DNA from: Verrucomicrobiaceae bacterium
GTDB taxonomy: Bacteria; Verrucomicrobiota; Verrucomicrobiia; Verrucomicrobiales; Verrucomicrobiaceae
Length of the DNA: 64,000 bases
Assembly: GCA_027490195.1 (NCBI GenBank)
Contig: JAIXYN010000005.1
Span: 124,001 to 188,000, forward strand
Direction: 5' to 3'
Shown here: in pieces, positions 1 to 9,106 of the stretch
Layout: the number at the start of each line of letters is the position of its first letter
How positions within the stretch are numbered: the first letter of the stretch is position 1
Notes under the pieces: model-generated
What the model was told of the DNA's origin: nothing
Seen by the model: only the letters and a program-made list of their open reading frames with translations
Database searches by the model: none
Made by a program: the position numbers and the translations under genes

Positions 1-1996
1 CGGAATGAATGAAATCCATGATGCTGCGGTTCTGCCCCAGTACTTCCTCAAAGAAGGCGCGGGGCTCCTCCTGCATTGCCGTTTTTAGAGTGCTGTCCGT
101 CACATGAGTAGCACTGCTCATCCTTTCCAACCCCAGCCATTGCTCAACGAAGTTATACGAGAACCTTTGTGCGCGTGGGTCTGCGAGCATGCGTTTCACT
201 TGTGCAGCCAGGACCTTGGGCTCGCGGAGCTTTCCTTGGTCGGCGAGTTGCACCAGTTCGTCATCCGGGATGCTCGACCACAGGAACACGGAGAGCCGGC
301 TGGCTAGCTCCAGCGTGCTGATCTGCGACGGAGATTTCGTCTTGGCGTTCGCCACCCGCTGCGACAAGTAGAGAAACTCCGGGGTGGACAGCGCCGTGGC
401 CAGCACCTCCACCATCGCCTCTTCGAAGGTCGCGAATCCTGGTCGATACTTCGCAAACAGTGCCATGAACGGATCGACTTCCTCTTTATTGACCGGACGA
501 CGCCAGACGCGTTTCAGAAATCGATTCAGCACCTCGCGCCCATATGCCTGCTCGTCGCCCTTGTTCTTGCTCGCAAAGAAGATGGCGGTGTGGGTCTGCG
601 GCGGCCACTGCTCATAAAATGGCGCGCTGATTTCGATGTGGTCGATCACCACATGCAGAGACTGCTCCCCGCCGCCAGCATTCGAGACACTCTGAATGTG
701 CAGGAATTCATTTCGCCGTGGAAACGTGGTGTTGAGATGCCGGAACGGATTGCGCTGAATGTCTCCCAGCGGGATGTCGAATTCAATGAACTGGGGTTTG
801 TCAACAGGTGCCGTCACCGGAATGTCATGCGCGCTGACGATCTGTGAGAAGTTGGCGTTGTTGCTGGTATGGGCGCTGAAGATGAGGCGCAGGCTGGCAT
901 ACTCGACCGGGTTCATGATCGAGCGCCCGGCCCGGATACGCACACGCATCGTGCCCTCGTCAGGAAGGAAGCGGTCGAGGTCCAGCTTCAACTCGCGGCT
1001 CCGGGGCAGCTCCAGCACCACCGGAGACAGAGGCGGTGTTTTTCCAACAACAGCCCCATCCCGGGGCAACTCTGCTCCTTCAGCAAAGTCTATGCGCTCG
1101 CCGGTTGCGCGCTGAACCAGCTGCGGCTGATTCTTAGATCGTTGAGGGTTCCTAATTCTGTCGGGTGTCTTCCCATCCTTGGTCTTGGCCAGCGCCGCCT
1201 TCGCTTCCTTGGTCACTGCCTTGGCCATCTCCTCCTGCATCGATATGAGATAGGTGACAGCTGGCGGGCGCTCACCACTCACCGTGGCGCGCTTGAGCGA
1301 CTTGAGCCCGAGCTCACGATAGGTTTCAAACTGCATGGCCGACATCTGCAGCAGTTCCGAGCTGTTGTTGAAACCGTCCGCCGAGGTGGTTTCCGGGGGC
1401 AGCTTGTCGACGGGAGGCACAGGCAGCCCCAGGATGTCCTGCAGCGCGTAGTTGTACTCATAATTCGTCAGACGGCGAAACGATGAATGCTCCTGGCTGC
1501 TGCGCCGCACGATCGACGCCGCATTCAGCTCCGCGCTGAGCCAGTCCACCATGCTGCCGCGATCCGCCGCCGCGAGCGCATAGTCCGGCTCATCCTCCGG
1601 TGGCATTTCGGATTTGCTCAAAGCATTGAAGACCTCGCGCCACCGCTCCGCATCCGGGCCGTGCAGCATGTCGGGATTCAGCTGGTCGATGCGCAGACGG
1701 CCCTTGGCCTTTTCAGGGCCATGACAGGCGATGCAGCTTTTCTTCAGCATCGGCTCCACCAACTTTTGAAACGCGGCTACGTTCGCTTTTGGAATGACAT
1801 CGGTGCCCTTCGCGGCTTCTGGGGCATCCTTCAAAAATCGTGACTTCGCGCGCCCTTGCTCCCGGACCACATCCAAAGAGACCACCGACTCCTGCACGCT
1901 GGCCGCCTGGAGCGTCCAGACGCTTCCGAGCAGCAGCAGCACAGCTCCTGCGGAGGAAAGCAGACTCTGCGGTAATAATGAATGGATATGGGTCAT
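1..1996 (-). CDS. DUF1592-type planctomycetal cytochrome c protein (partial, C-terminus off window)
   Basis: The reading frame is open from an ATG at 1996 to the left edge, giving 665 codons without a stop. A hydrophobic N-terminus (about residues 6-32) suggests export. A PSCyt1 haem motif CIACH lies at residues 88-92. A DUF1587-like segment, RRLTNYEYNYALQDILGL, lies near residue 170, and the DUF1592 signature LASRLSVFLWSSIPDDEL starts near residue 563. The usual family order is PSCyt1, DUF1587, DUF1595, DUF1592, DUF1588, DUF1585, so DUF1588 and DUF1585 should lie to the left. These proteins are secreted or periplasmic c-type haem proteins of PVC bacteria with no settled biochemical role. It is divergent from the PSD1/DUF1501 pair that follows. 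Family assignment is firm; function is unknown. Confidence 0.88.
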   Translation of the reverse strand, partial: MTHIHSLLPQSLLSSAGAVLLLLGSVWTLQAASVQESVVSLDVVREQGRAKSRFLKDAPEAAKGTDVIPKANVAAFQKLVEPMLKKSCIACHGPEKAKGRLRIDQLNPDMLHGPDAERWREVFNALSKSEMPPEDEPDYALAAADRGSMVDWLSAELNAASIVRRSSQEHSSFRRLTNYEYNYALQDILGLPVPPVDKLPPETTSADGFNNSSELLQMSAMQFETYRELGLKSLKRATVSGERPPAVTYLISMQEEMAKAVTKEAKAALAKTKDGKTPDRIRNPQRSKNQPQLVQRATGERIDFAEGAELPRDGAVVGKTPPLSPVVLELPRSRELKLDLDRFLPDEGTMRVRIRAGRSIMNPVEYASLRLIFSAHTSNNANFSQIVSAHDIPVTAPVDKPQFIEFDIPLGDIQRNPFRHLNTTFPRRNEFLHIQSVSNAGGGEQSLHVVIDHIEISAPFYEQWPPQTHTAIFFASKNKGDEQAYGREVLNRFLKRVWRRPVNKEEVDPFMALFAKYRPGFATFEEAMVEVLATALSTPEFLYLSQRVANAKTKSPSQISTLELASRLSVFLWSSIPDDELVQLADQGKLREPKVLAAQVKRMLADPRAQRFSYNFVEQWLGLERMSSATHVTDSTLKTAMQEEPRAFFEEVLGQNRSIMDFIHS

Positions 1997-2301
1997 GAGC
2001 GGGGTGCCTCGCGTCATCCTAGATGGGGTTACGAAGCGTGCGGATTAAGCGAGAGCTAAGGGGCAGAATTGCAATACGGCGGCACTCCACTGTTCCAATC
2101 ACTCCGCAGCCAATAATCAGCAGCTTTGCTGAGGAAAAATTGTTCAGCTCGTCGAGTTCCCGGCTGGGTTGCAGGCTGGATGTGTGCGTGAGGTGTTTTC
2201 ATGCCTGCCACCGACCACTCAATTCCCAAAGTTTCCCGGCATGTGGTGATAACCGCCCGCTGCTGATGCGTAGTTTATCCGTCCCAGCATCCATCCCCAC
2301 C
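1997..2301. other. Divergent intergenic region between DUF1592 and PSD1 genes
   Basis: About 305 bases separate the start of the minus-strand DUF1592 gene from the ATG chosen for the PSD1 gene. The PSD1 frame stays open upstream to 2023, but that extension has no signal-peptide character, whereas the ATG at 2302 opens directly into one. The stretch therefore probably holds two divergent promoters. I saw no clear repeat or terminator in it. Confidence 0.4.
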
Positions 2302-5300
2302 ATGACCGTCGCTTCTCGCGCTTACCTTTTCTCAGCCTCCATCACTTTTGCGGCCGTGGCCTCATGCTCTTTGACGGCGGCCGACATCCCTACAGAGCAG
2401 TTGGCGTTCTTCGAATCCAAGATCCGCCCCGTGCTGGCGGAGCATTGTTATGGCTGCCACTCGGCGCAGGCCCAGGAAAAAGGCAGCCTGAAGGCGGGTC
2501 TGCTGGTGGACAGTCAGCAGGGCCTCATGAGCGGTGGCGAAACCGGGCCCGCACTAGTCCCCGGCAAGCCTGCGGACAGCCTGCTCATGAAAGCGATCCG
2601 CCATGAGATCAAGGACGGGGAAATGCCCCCGAAAGGCAAACTGCCAGAGAGCGTGATCGCAGATCTCACCAAGTGGATCGAGATGGGCGCGCCGGATCCC
2701 CGCATTGCGGCGGCACCCGTGGTCAAAGCAAAGCGCACCATCGATGTTGCCGCAGGCAAAGACTGGTGGGCCTTCAAGCCCTTGACCCAGCCCGCCCAGC
2801 CGGCGGTGAAAAATACGGCGGGGGTGCGCACGCCTGTCGATTATTTCATCCTCGCCAAGCAGGAGGCCGCCGGCCTCACACCAGGCAAGATCGCCAGCAA
2901 GGAGAAGCTGCTGCGCCGTGTGACCTTTGACCTCACCGGTCTGCCCCCCACACCGGAAGAGCGTGCGGCATTCCTGAATGACAGCAGCGCAGACGCTTAT
3001 GGTAAGCTCATCGACCGCCTGCTGGAAAGCCCCAAGTATGGCGAGCGCTGGGCCCGCCACTGGCTGGATGTGGTGCGCTATGCCGAGAGCGGCGGCTATG
3101 AGTTTGATGGCTTCCGCCCCGGTGCCTATCACTACCGCGACTGGGTGATCAAGGCAATGAACAACGACATGCCGTACGATGAATTTGTGCGCATGCAGCT
3201 TGCGGGAGATCAGATCAAGCCCGGCGAGTATGAAGGAGCCAGCGCCACAGGCTTTCTCGTCGCGGGACCGTATCCTGGGCAGATCACCGCGAAGACCGTG
3301 GAGAAGATCCGCTACGATCAGCTTGATGACATGGTCTCCACCATCGGTAGCGGCTTCCTCGGGCTAACGATGGCCTGCGTGCGCTGCCATGACCACAAGT
3401 TCGACCCGCTGCCGCAGCGCGACTATTACGGCATCGCCGCCGCACTGGCCACCACGGTCCATTCACCCAGCCAGATCGACCTTTCCTACGCGGAAACGCA
3501 GAAGAAGCTCGTCGTGCACAATCAAGCCGGCGCTCCCCTGCAGGCGGCGTTGAAGAAATTTGAGACCGAGGAACTACCCAAGCGCTACGAGGTATGGCAG
3601 CGCGATCACCTGCCCACGCTCCAGTCCACCGCGCCATGGCAGGTCTTCGACGTCCAGTCCGCCAGCGCACAGGGTGCACACCTCATCAGCGATCGAGATG
3701 GCCACGTCATCTACACCGGCAACAAAGTGAAGGACGACATCTACACCATCAAAGTCGTCACCCATCAGAAAGGCGTGCGCGCCTTCAGGCTCGATGCGCT
3801 GAGCGATCCCAAACTGCCCTCCAAAGGCCCCGGCTTGTCTGACAACGGCAACTTCGTGCTCGGCGATGTGAAGATCATCGCGAAGCCGCTGGACGCGAAG
3901 AACAAGGCCAAGCCCGTGACGCTCAAGCTCAAGGCCGCGCAGGTCAGCTTTGAACAAAAGAACTACGAATTCGCCAAAACAATCGACAAGAATCCCGGCA
4001 CTGGCTGGGGAGTGGCGCCGCAGATGGGCAAGGACCACGCGGCGGTGTATGCCATCGATGGCGAAGCGGTGGGATTTGAGGGCGGCACGACCTTCGAGAT
4101 CCAGCTCCGCTTCAGCAATTTCTTCGGCCTTGGCCGCATCCGTCTTGCGTTCAACAACGGCGGTGAACTGGCGAAGATCGCAGATGCCGAAGAAATGCAA
4201 AATCTGCGCGAGCTCCGTGTGCTGAGCGATGCCAAAGCAGCCCCAGCCAGCGTGACGCGCTGGTTCAGCCGATTCGATGAACGTGCGCAGCAGCTCACCG
4301 CCGCCGTCACCGAGCATGAGCGCAAACGCCCGCAGCCAGTGCTGACCGAAGTCTACACCACCAAGGCCGGTGGGCAGGATGTGTTCTTCCTGCGCCGTGG
4401 CGAGGTGGACCGCAAGGAAGGCAAGGCCAGCCCCAATTTCATCCAGGTGCTCATGCGCTCCGGCGATGCCGAAAAGAAATGGGTGCCACCACCCGAGGAA
4501 AAAAAGCCCGCCGTGCATCCACGGCTTTCATTGGCCAACTGGATGACGGATGCCCAGGTTGGCGGCGGACCGCTGCTCGCGCGCGTGATCGTGAACCGTC
4601 TCTGGCGTCAGCATTTTGGCCGTGGCATTGTGCCCACCAGCAATGACTTCGGCACGCAGGGGGAGAAGCCCACGCATCCCGAACTGCTCGACTGGCTGGC
4701 CACAGAGCTCGTCAAGAACGGCTGGCGCATCAAGCCCCTCCACAGGCTCATCCTGCTGAGTTCTGTTTACACCCAGTCTGGCGAGGTGAATGCCGCCAAT
4801 TTGCAGCGTGACCCCGAAAATCGCCTCTGGGCGCAGCGCCCCGCACGACGGCTGGAGGCCGAGGCCATCCGCGACACCCTGCTGCAACTCGGTGGCAAAC
4901 TGGACGTGAAGATGTATGGCCCGTCTGAGGCCAGCAATGAGAGCGGACGCCGAAGCGTCTATCTCCGCGTCAAGCGCAGCGAGCTGGTCCCATTCATGAC
5001 GATGTTTGATGCGCCGGAGCCCAATCAAAGCATCGGCGACCGTGGCAACACCACCGTGCCCACACAAGCGCTCGCGGTGATGAACTCGCCCTTTGTGCAT
5101 GACCTCTCCGCGCAGCTGCTCAACCGCATCCTCGCCACCAAGCCCGCCAGCACGGAAGCGATCATCAGCAAGGCCTATGAGTTCGCCCTTGGCCGCCTGC
5201 CTGAGGCGCATGAGACGCAGCGCATGCAGGCCTTCATTGAGCAGCAGACGCAACTCCTCGGCAGCAAGCCTGATTCAGCAAGGCAGGCGCAGCGCGAGTT

Positions 5301-5346
5301 CTGCCACGCGCTGCTGTGTTTGAATGAATTCATCTACGTGGACTAG
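2302..5346 (+). CDS. PSD1 family protein (PSCyt1-DUF1549-DUF1553)
   Basis: This is a secreted planctomycete-type cytochrome c protein of 1014 residues from the ATG at 2302, which opens a signal peptide (about residues 1-27). The PSCyt1 domain carries haem motif CYGCH at 49-53. DUF1549 (PSCyt2) follows with the typical RWARHWLDVVRYAES segment and a second haem-like motif, CVRCHDHKFDPL. A long insert of about 300 residues precedes the C-terminal DUF1553, recognised by VNRLWRQHFGRGIV and FGTQGEKPTHPELLDWLA. PSD1 proteins occur almost always with a DUF1501 partner, here 34 bases downstream in the same direction. They are thought to be extracytoplasmic redox proteins, often linked to polysaccharide use in PVC bacteria, but the substrate is not known. 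Family call is secure; role is inference. Confidence 0.92.
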   Translation: MTVASRAYLFSASITFAAVASCSLTAADIPTEQLAFFESKIRPVLAEHCYGCHSAQAQEKGSLKAGLLVDSQQGLMSGGETGPALVPGKPADSLLMKAIRHEIKDGEMPPKGKLPESVIADLTKWIEMGAPDPRIAAAPVVKAKRTIDVAAGKDWWAFKPLTQPAQPAVKNTAGVRTPVDYFILAKQEAAGLTPGKIASKEKLLRRVTFDLTGLPPTPEERAAFLNDSSADAYGKLIDRLLESPKYGERWARHWLDVVRYAESGGYEFDGFRPGAYHYRDWVIKAMNNDMPYDEFVRMQLAGDQIKPGEYEGASATGFLVAGPYPGQITAKTVEKIRYDQLDDMVSTIGSGFLGLTMACVRCHDHKFDPLPQRDYYGIAAALATTVHSPSQIDLSYAETQKKLVVHNQAGAPLQAALKKFETEELPKRYEVWQRDHLPTLQSTAPWQVFDVQSASAQGAHLISDRDGHVIYTGNKVKDDIYTIKVVTHQKGVRAFRLDALSDPKLPSKGPGLSDNGNFVLGDVKIIAKPLDAKNKAKPVTLKLKAAQVSFEQKNYEFAKTIDKNPGTGWGVAPQMGKDHAAVYAIDGEAVGFEGGTTFEIQLRFSNFFGLGRIRLAFNNGGELAKIADAEEMQNLRELRVLSDAKAAPASVTRWFSRFDERAQQLTAAVTEHERKRPQPVLTEVYTTKAGGQDVFFLRRGEVDRKEGKASPNFIQVLMRSGDAEKKWVPPPEEKKPAVHPRLSLANWMTDAQVGGGPLLARVIVNRLWRQHFGRGIVPTSNDFGTQGEKPTHPELLDWLATELVKNGWRIKPLHRLILLSSVYTQSGEVNAANLQRDPENRLWAQRPARRLEAEAIRDTLLQLGGKLDVKMYGPSEASNESGRRSVYLRVKRSELVPFMTMFDAPEPNQSIGDRGNTTVPTQALAVMNSPFVHDLSAQLLNRILATKPASTEAIISKAYEFALGRLPEAHETQRMQAFIEQQTQLLGSKPDSARQAQREFCHALLCLNEFIYVD

Positions 5347-5380
5347 CCCGCCAGCCACGCCAATCCCCATCCCCACGACC

Positions 5381-6835
5381 ATGTTCAACGATCTCACTTC
5401 AAACGCTTCGCTCCTGCCTTCGCGGCGTCGCTTCCTGCAGCATAGCAGCCTCGGCTTCGGCTCCGTCGCACTGGCTTCCATGCTGGCAGAGCAGCAGGCC
5501 AAAGCTGCCCCTGCCCCGCTCAATCCCATGGCCCTGCGGCCTTCGTTGTTCGCGCCGAAAGTCAAATCCGTCATCTGGCTCTTTATGACCGGCGCGCCCT
5601 CGCAGGTGGACACCTGGGACTACAAACCCGAGCTGCAAAAGCGCAACGGCGAACCCCTCCCAGGCAGCGATTCCAAGACCGGCTTCTTCACCACCAGCGG
5701 CAAAATATTAAAATCCCCCTTTGACTGGAAACAGCACGGCGAATCCGGCTCATGGGTTTCTGGTATCTTCCCACATCTCTCTCAGCATGTGGACAAGATG
5801 GCCTTCATTCACTCCATGCATCTGAAGGCCAACAACCATGCCCCAGCATCCATGGAGCTCATGTGTGGCGACAGCCAGCCCGGCCGCCCTAGCGCCGGAG
5901 CCTGGCTCACCTACGGCCTCGGCACTGAGAACCAAAACCTCCCCTCCTTCGTCGTCATGCACGAGCGCCGCCCGCGTGGCGACGATCAGATCTGGTCCGC
6001 CGGATTCCTGCCCAAATCCTTCCAAGCCCTCACGCTCGATGCCCGGCGCAACGGTGTCATCGACAACCTCTCACGTTCCACCATGGAGAGCGCGGCGCAG
6101 CAGCGTTCCTCGCTCGATCTCATCAAGGAGATGAACCAGCAGCACGCCCAGCTCCGCGCCCCGCAGACCGATCTCGCCGCGCGCATCAACTCCTTCGAAC
6201 TCGCCTACCGCATGCAGACAGACGCCCCCGAGGCGCTCGATCTCACCCACGAAAGCGATGCCACCAAGAAGCTCTACGGCCTCGACAACAAGACCTGCGA
6301 AGTCTTCGCCCGCCAGTGCCTCACCGCTCGTCGTCTGGTCGAGCGCGGCGTCCGCTTCGTGCAGATCTTCGCCGGCAAAAACGCCGGAGGCGACGGCGCC
6401 GTGGACGACGTCCCCTGGGACGGCCACAACAACATCGAAACCAATCATCGCTCATGCGGTGCCGCCACCGATCAACCCGCCGCCGCGCTCCTCGCCGATC
6501 TCGCCGGACGTGGCCTGCTCGATGAAACCCTCGTCATCTGGGGCGGCGAATTCGGCCGCACCTCAGACTCCCAAGGAAGCGTCGGCCGCGATCACAACCC
6601 CAAAGGTTTCACCATTTGGATGGCTGGCGGAGGCATCAAAGGCGGCGTGCATCACGGTGCCACCGACGAGTTCGGCTACAAAGCCGTCGAAGAGAAAGTC
6701 CACGTCAACGATCTCCACGCCACGCTGCTTCACCTATTGGGTCTTGATCATGAGAAGCTCACGTATCGGCATAACGGCCGTGATTACCGGCTGACGGATT
6801 TGGGGGGACGGGTGATCAGCGAAATTTTGGCGTGA
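5381..6835 (+). CDS. DUF1501 domain-containing protein (partner of PSD1)
   Basis: The 484-residue protein starts at the ATG at 5381. The N-terminus has a Tat-like signal, RRRFLQHSSLGFGSVALAS, as is usual for DUF1501 proteins. The body shows family landmarks: the VIWLFMTGAPSQVDTWDYKP block near residue 65, SWLTYGLGTENQ-type text (here AWLTYGLGTENQNLPSFVV), [10 protein letters not shown] and the C-terminal RHNGRDYRLTDLGGRVI. DUF1501 belongs to the alkaline-phosphatase/sulfatase-like superfamily, and its enzymatic activity is unproven. It follows the PSD1 gene by 34 bases and is surely cotranscribed. The next 400 bases carry no convincing gene. Confidence 0.9.
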   Translation: MFNDLTSNASLLPSRRRFLQHSSLGFGSVALASMLAEQQAKAAPAPLNPMALRPSLFAPKVKSVIWLFMTGAPSQVDTWDYKPELQKRNGEPLPGSDSKTGFFTTSGKILKSPFDWKQHGESGSWVSGIFPHLSQHVDKMAFIHSMHLKANNHAPASMELMCGDSQPGRPSAGAWLTYGLGTENQNLPSFVVMHERRPRGDDQIWSAGFLPKSFQALTLDARRNGVIDNLSRSTMESAAQQRSSLDLIKEMNQQHAQLRAPQTDLAARINSFELAYRMQTDAPEALDLTHESDATKKLYGLDNKTCEVFARQCLTARRLVERGVRFVQIFAGKNAGGDGAVDDVPWDGHNNIETNHRSCGAATDQPAAALLADLAGRGLLDETLVIWGGEFGRTSDSQGSVGRDHNPKGFTIWMAGGGIKGGVHHGATDEFGYKAVEEKVHVNDLHATLLHLLGLDHEKLTYRHNGRDYRLTDLGGRVISEILA

Positions 6836-7243
6836 TGGGTGGGTCGAACTTTAGAAATGTAAGTCGCCGTACTGGCAGCCTGTGCGCTACGATTCAAGAT
6901 ACCCGCCTTCATCCTTGTTTAGCCCTCTCAAATAGGCACTGCGGTAAAATCTCGTCTAAAATACAGACCTGCTCTCAAGTTATCGCCACACCCAATGGAT
7001 GCCTCCCGCGAATCCCAAGCCGCCCAATCGGAATAATTCGCCGGAGCATGTTCGAAATAGCCCCTGATCTCCCTGACTGCAAGCTCCTCACGACGGCCAT
7101 GACAAGTTTATCGTCCGTGAGGAATTGGGCGCATGAGGCTTAACAGAGCATCATTCTTGCCCGCTGTGAACCCGCCTAATTTCCGCAGCGATGGACTTCA
7201 GCACACCTTCGCTGCCATTCGGCCCAAGCGATGCATACTTCCG
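6836..7243. other. Intergenic stretch between convergent genes, no gene seen
   Basis: About 408 bases lie between the DUF1501 stop and the stop of the minus-strand DUF1080 gene. A 103-codon plus-strand frame (6832-7143) has no recognisable protein features and unremarkable composition. I did not find a strong hairpin followed by T residues. The stretch may hold decayed coding sequence, but nothing can be named. Confidence 0.35.
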
Positions 7244-7999
7244 CTACTCCCCTGCCCCCAACTCCTTGATACGTATATTTCGAAACTGCACCAGTGAGGC
7301 CCCCCATTCACCGTCTTTACGTTCTGAATGCAGCTGCAAGGCCAGTGGTCCCTGCCGTGGAACTCCTGGTAGCTGGGCATCGTCGATGATCAGCTTTTCG
7401 TTGAGTGTGACTGTAAGGTGGTCGCCCTTCATGATGATGTGGAACGTGTTCCAATCGCCAATCGCCTTGTCAGCCTTCACCTTGGGTGTCACCCCTGCAT
7501 GAACCTTGGCGTCAAAGGATGGATCGGTCCGGTAGCCCCATACTTCTCCAGATCCCACAGGCCAGCACCAGATGTTCACCTGGGACTTGTGCTGGCCGCG
7601 CAGGAAGACTCCGGAGTCGGTGTTAGGTGCTGCTACTGTCATCACGTTTCCTGAATCATCCTTCTTGTAAGAGCCATCAGGTAGAATGATCCGTGCTTTC
7701 TTATTCACGAAAGGACTCTCCTTGATACGCCAGTCCACCCACAGCTCAAAGTCTGCGTATTCCTTCGTCGTCCAAAGTTCCCTGTCGCCCATGGCCTCCC
7801 CTTTAGGATTGCAGTCAATGACGCCATCCACGACGCTCCAATCGTGATTGCCGGGCTGCTTGCTGGTCCAGCCAGTCAGATCCTTACCGTTGAAGAGTGA
7901 CACGATGCCATGTGCAGCATCCGTGCCGGGTTCGGAGTGAGCGGTGCTGAGGAGCAGCGTGAGGAGAATGAAAAGGGTTGTGTAGATCGGGTGATACAT
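7244..7999 (-). CDS. DUF1080 (3-keto-disaccharide hydrolase-like) secreted protein
   Basis: The gene gives 251 residues from the ATG at 7999; a GTG at 8029 would add 10 residues before a clear signal peptide (MYHPIYTTLFILLTLLLSTA). The mature part begins with the DUF1080 hallmark SLFNGKDLTGW and continues with a concanavalin-like beta-sandwich pattern ending in QFRNIRIKELG. DUF1080 (PF06439) contains characterised 3-keto-disaccharide hydrolases and is greatly expanded in PVC bacteria, normally as secreted or lipid-anchored proteins acting on sugars. Here it stands alone on the minus strand, convergent with the PSD1/DUF1501 pair. The exact substrate cannot be read from sequence. Confidence 0.88.
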   Translation of the reverse strand: MYHPIYTTLFILLTLLLSTAHSEPGTDAAHGIVSLFNGKDLTGWTSKQPGNHDWSVVDGVIDCNPKGEAMGDRELWTTKEYADFELWVDWRIKESPFVNKKARIILPDGSYKKDDSGNVMTVAAPNTDSGVFLRGQHKSQVNIWCWPVGSGEVWGYRTDPSFDAKVHAGVTPKVKADKAIGDWNTFHIIMKGDHLTVTLNEKLIIDDAQLPGVPRQGPLALQLHSERKDGEWGASLVQFRNIRIKELGAGE

Positions 8000-8325
8000 A
8001 AACGATGACAACGAGTTCACGAGATGCACGTGGTCAAGTTGTTGGATGCAATTGTGGCGCTAATTGCATTCGTACCAGAGCTCCAGAAATGAACGGGCGC
8101 ATTCGATAATTTCGGGGTTTCTCAGGGTAATCCCATTGATTGCCGATGGACCATTGGCCGCTACCGGTTCCGTCACGCTTGACTTCAGGTTTTCTTCAGT
8201 CACTGAATCGGTGCTTTTGAAGCAAGTGATAACAGACTCTGCACCCTGCCAGACCCCCAATTCACTTAAATACAGGTTACCTCATTTTACCCAGAATACA
8301 TTCTTCCACCCTGATCTGATCAGGT
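8000..8325. other. Divergent intergenic region with palindrome AGGTTACCT
   Basis: This region lies between the divergent DUF1080 and HAD-like genes. A nine-base palindrome AGGTTACCT sits at 8274-8282, about 45-55 bases before the HAD gene. It is a weak version of the GGGTTACCCC element found upstream of other genes in this window. A 66-codon minus-strand frame at 8060-8260 is open but has no recognisable features. Confidence 0.35.
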
Positions 8326-8856
8326 ATGATTTTGAGAATGCTTGAAACTCAACGAATCAGCCAGGAAGCACTCAAATATCCAAATTACTCCAGGAGAGGC
8401 TGGATCGGAGTGGACCTCGATGGCACACTGGCAAAATGTGAAACCAATATGAATCCAAATCATATTGGTGCCCCGGTGCCGCTCATGCTTAAACGAGTAC
8501 GTTACTGGATTAAAACGGGACGCACTGTCAAAATTTTTACCGCTCGTGCAGGCGACTTCCACGACGAGATAAACATTCATCAATGGTGTGTTCGTCACGG
8601 ATTGCCTGAACTCGAAATCACAAATCGCAAAGATCACCAAATGCTGGCCTTATGGGATGACCGGGCCGTTGGAGTCGTGAAGAACATTGGTGTTTCCATT
8701 TTACCTACACCCATGACCTTGTGGCAGTCTTTTCGACTGCGCTTGTTGCTCTTATTAGGCAGCAGTGCAGTCATGAAAGTTGATCATCGCCACCTGCAGG
8801 TCCAGTTCCATGCAGCACAGGAGGCAACTCGAGTCATTCTCGAGTGTGATGGATAG
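8326..8856 (+). CDS. HAD-like phosphatase-type protein, hypothetical
   Basis: This is a 176-residue protein; in-frame ATGs at 8326 and 8338 are both possible. The HAD motif I pattern DLDGTLA (within GVDLDGTLAKCE) lies near residue 30, a threonine-containing motif II region KIFTARAGD near residue 70, and an acidic WDDRAVGV motif near residue 113. These fit a small cap-less HAD-superfamily hydrolase similar to those annotated in phages and as 5'-nucleotidase/polynucleotide-phosphatase-like proteins. The C-terminal 50 residues have no match I recognise. It is cytoplasmic, with no signal peptide. It sits alone in front of the signalling block, and a weak palindromic element precedes it. Family call is reasonable; substrate unknown. 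Confidence 0.7.
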   Translation: MILRMLETQRISQEALKYPNYSRRGWIGVDLDGTLAKCETNMNPNHIGAPVPLMLKRVRYWIKTGRTVKIFTARAGDFHDEINIHQWCVRHGLPELEITNRKDHQMLALWDDRAVGVVKNIGVSILPTPMTLWQSFRLRLLLLLGSSAVMKVDHRHLQVQFHAAQEATRVILECDG

Positions 8857-9020
8857 TATAGTTCTATCACATGTCACAGACTGACAAGCCAGCGTAGCGG
8901 GAAAGGCCCAGGCCTTGAAATTGGCACAACTTCTGAACGCAGAGACGCCTTGCAACAAGCTCCCCTTTGCACCGTGTTGCCGTCCTGATTTCGCCAGTCG
9001 TCTTGCAGACTGCAAAATGC

Positions 9021-9028
9021 GGTAACCC
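9021..9028. promoter_or_regulatory. Candidate operator GGTAACCC upstream of response regulator
   Basis: The element CGGTAACCC (9020-9028) lies about 80 bases before the ATG at 9107. It matches most of the GGGGTAACCCC palindrome found upstream of the H-NOX gene and has similar spacing to the start codon. A role as regulator binding site is inference from this recurrence. Confidence 0.35.
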
Positions 9029-9106
9029 ATAACGCAACTTTCTTTAGCCCTTGTTATCAGGAATTAAATATTACCGTTATCAATCCACACTAAAAGTTTA
9101 TAACAA

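Noticed and set aside
869..1843. Plus-strand ORFs of 205 and 118 codons
   Set aside because: They are antisense to the DUF1592 gene, which shows clear domain motifs on the minus strand.
3574..5253. Minus-strand ORFs of 314 and 241 codons
   Set aside because: They are shadows of the PSD1 coding sequence, whose plus-strand frame has haem motifs and DUF1549/DUF1553.
6832..7143. 103-codon plus-strand ORF after the DUF1501 gene
   Set aside because: No family features, irregular composition, and no plausible start region; treated as intergenic.
8060..8260. 66-codon minus-strand ORF in the divergent region
   Set aside because: Too short and without recognisable features; it would fill the promoter region of DUF1080.
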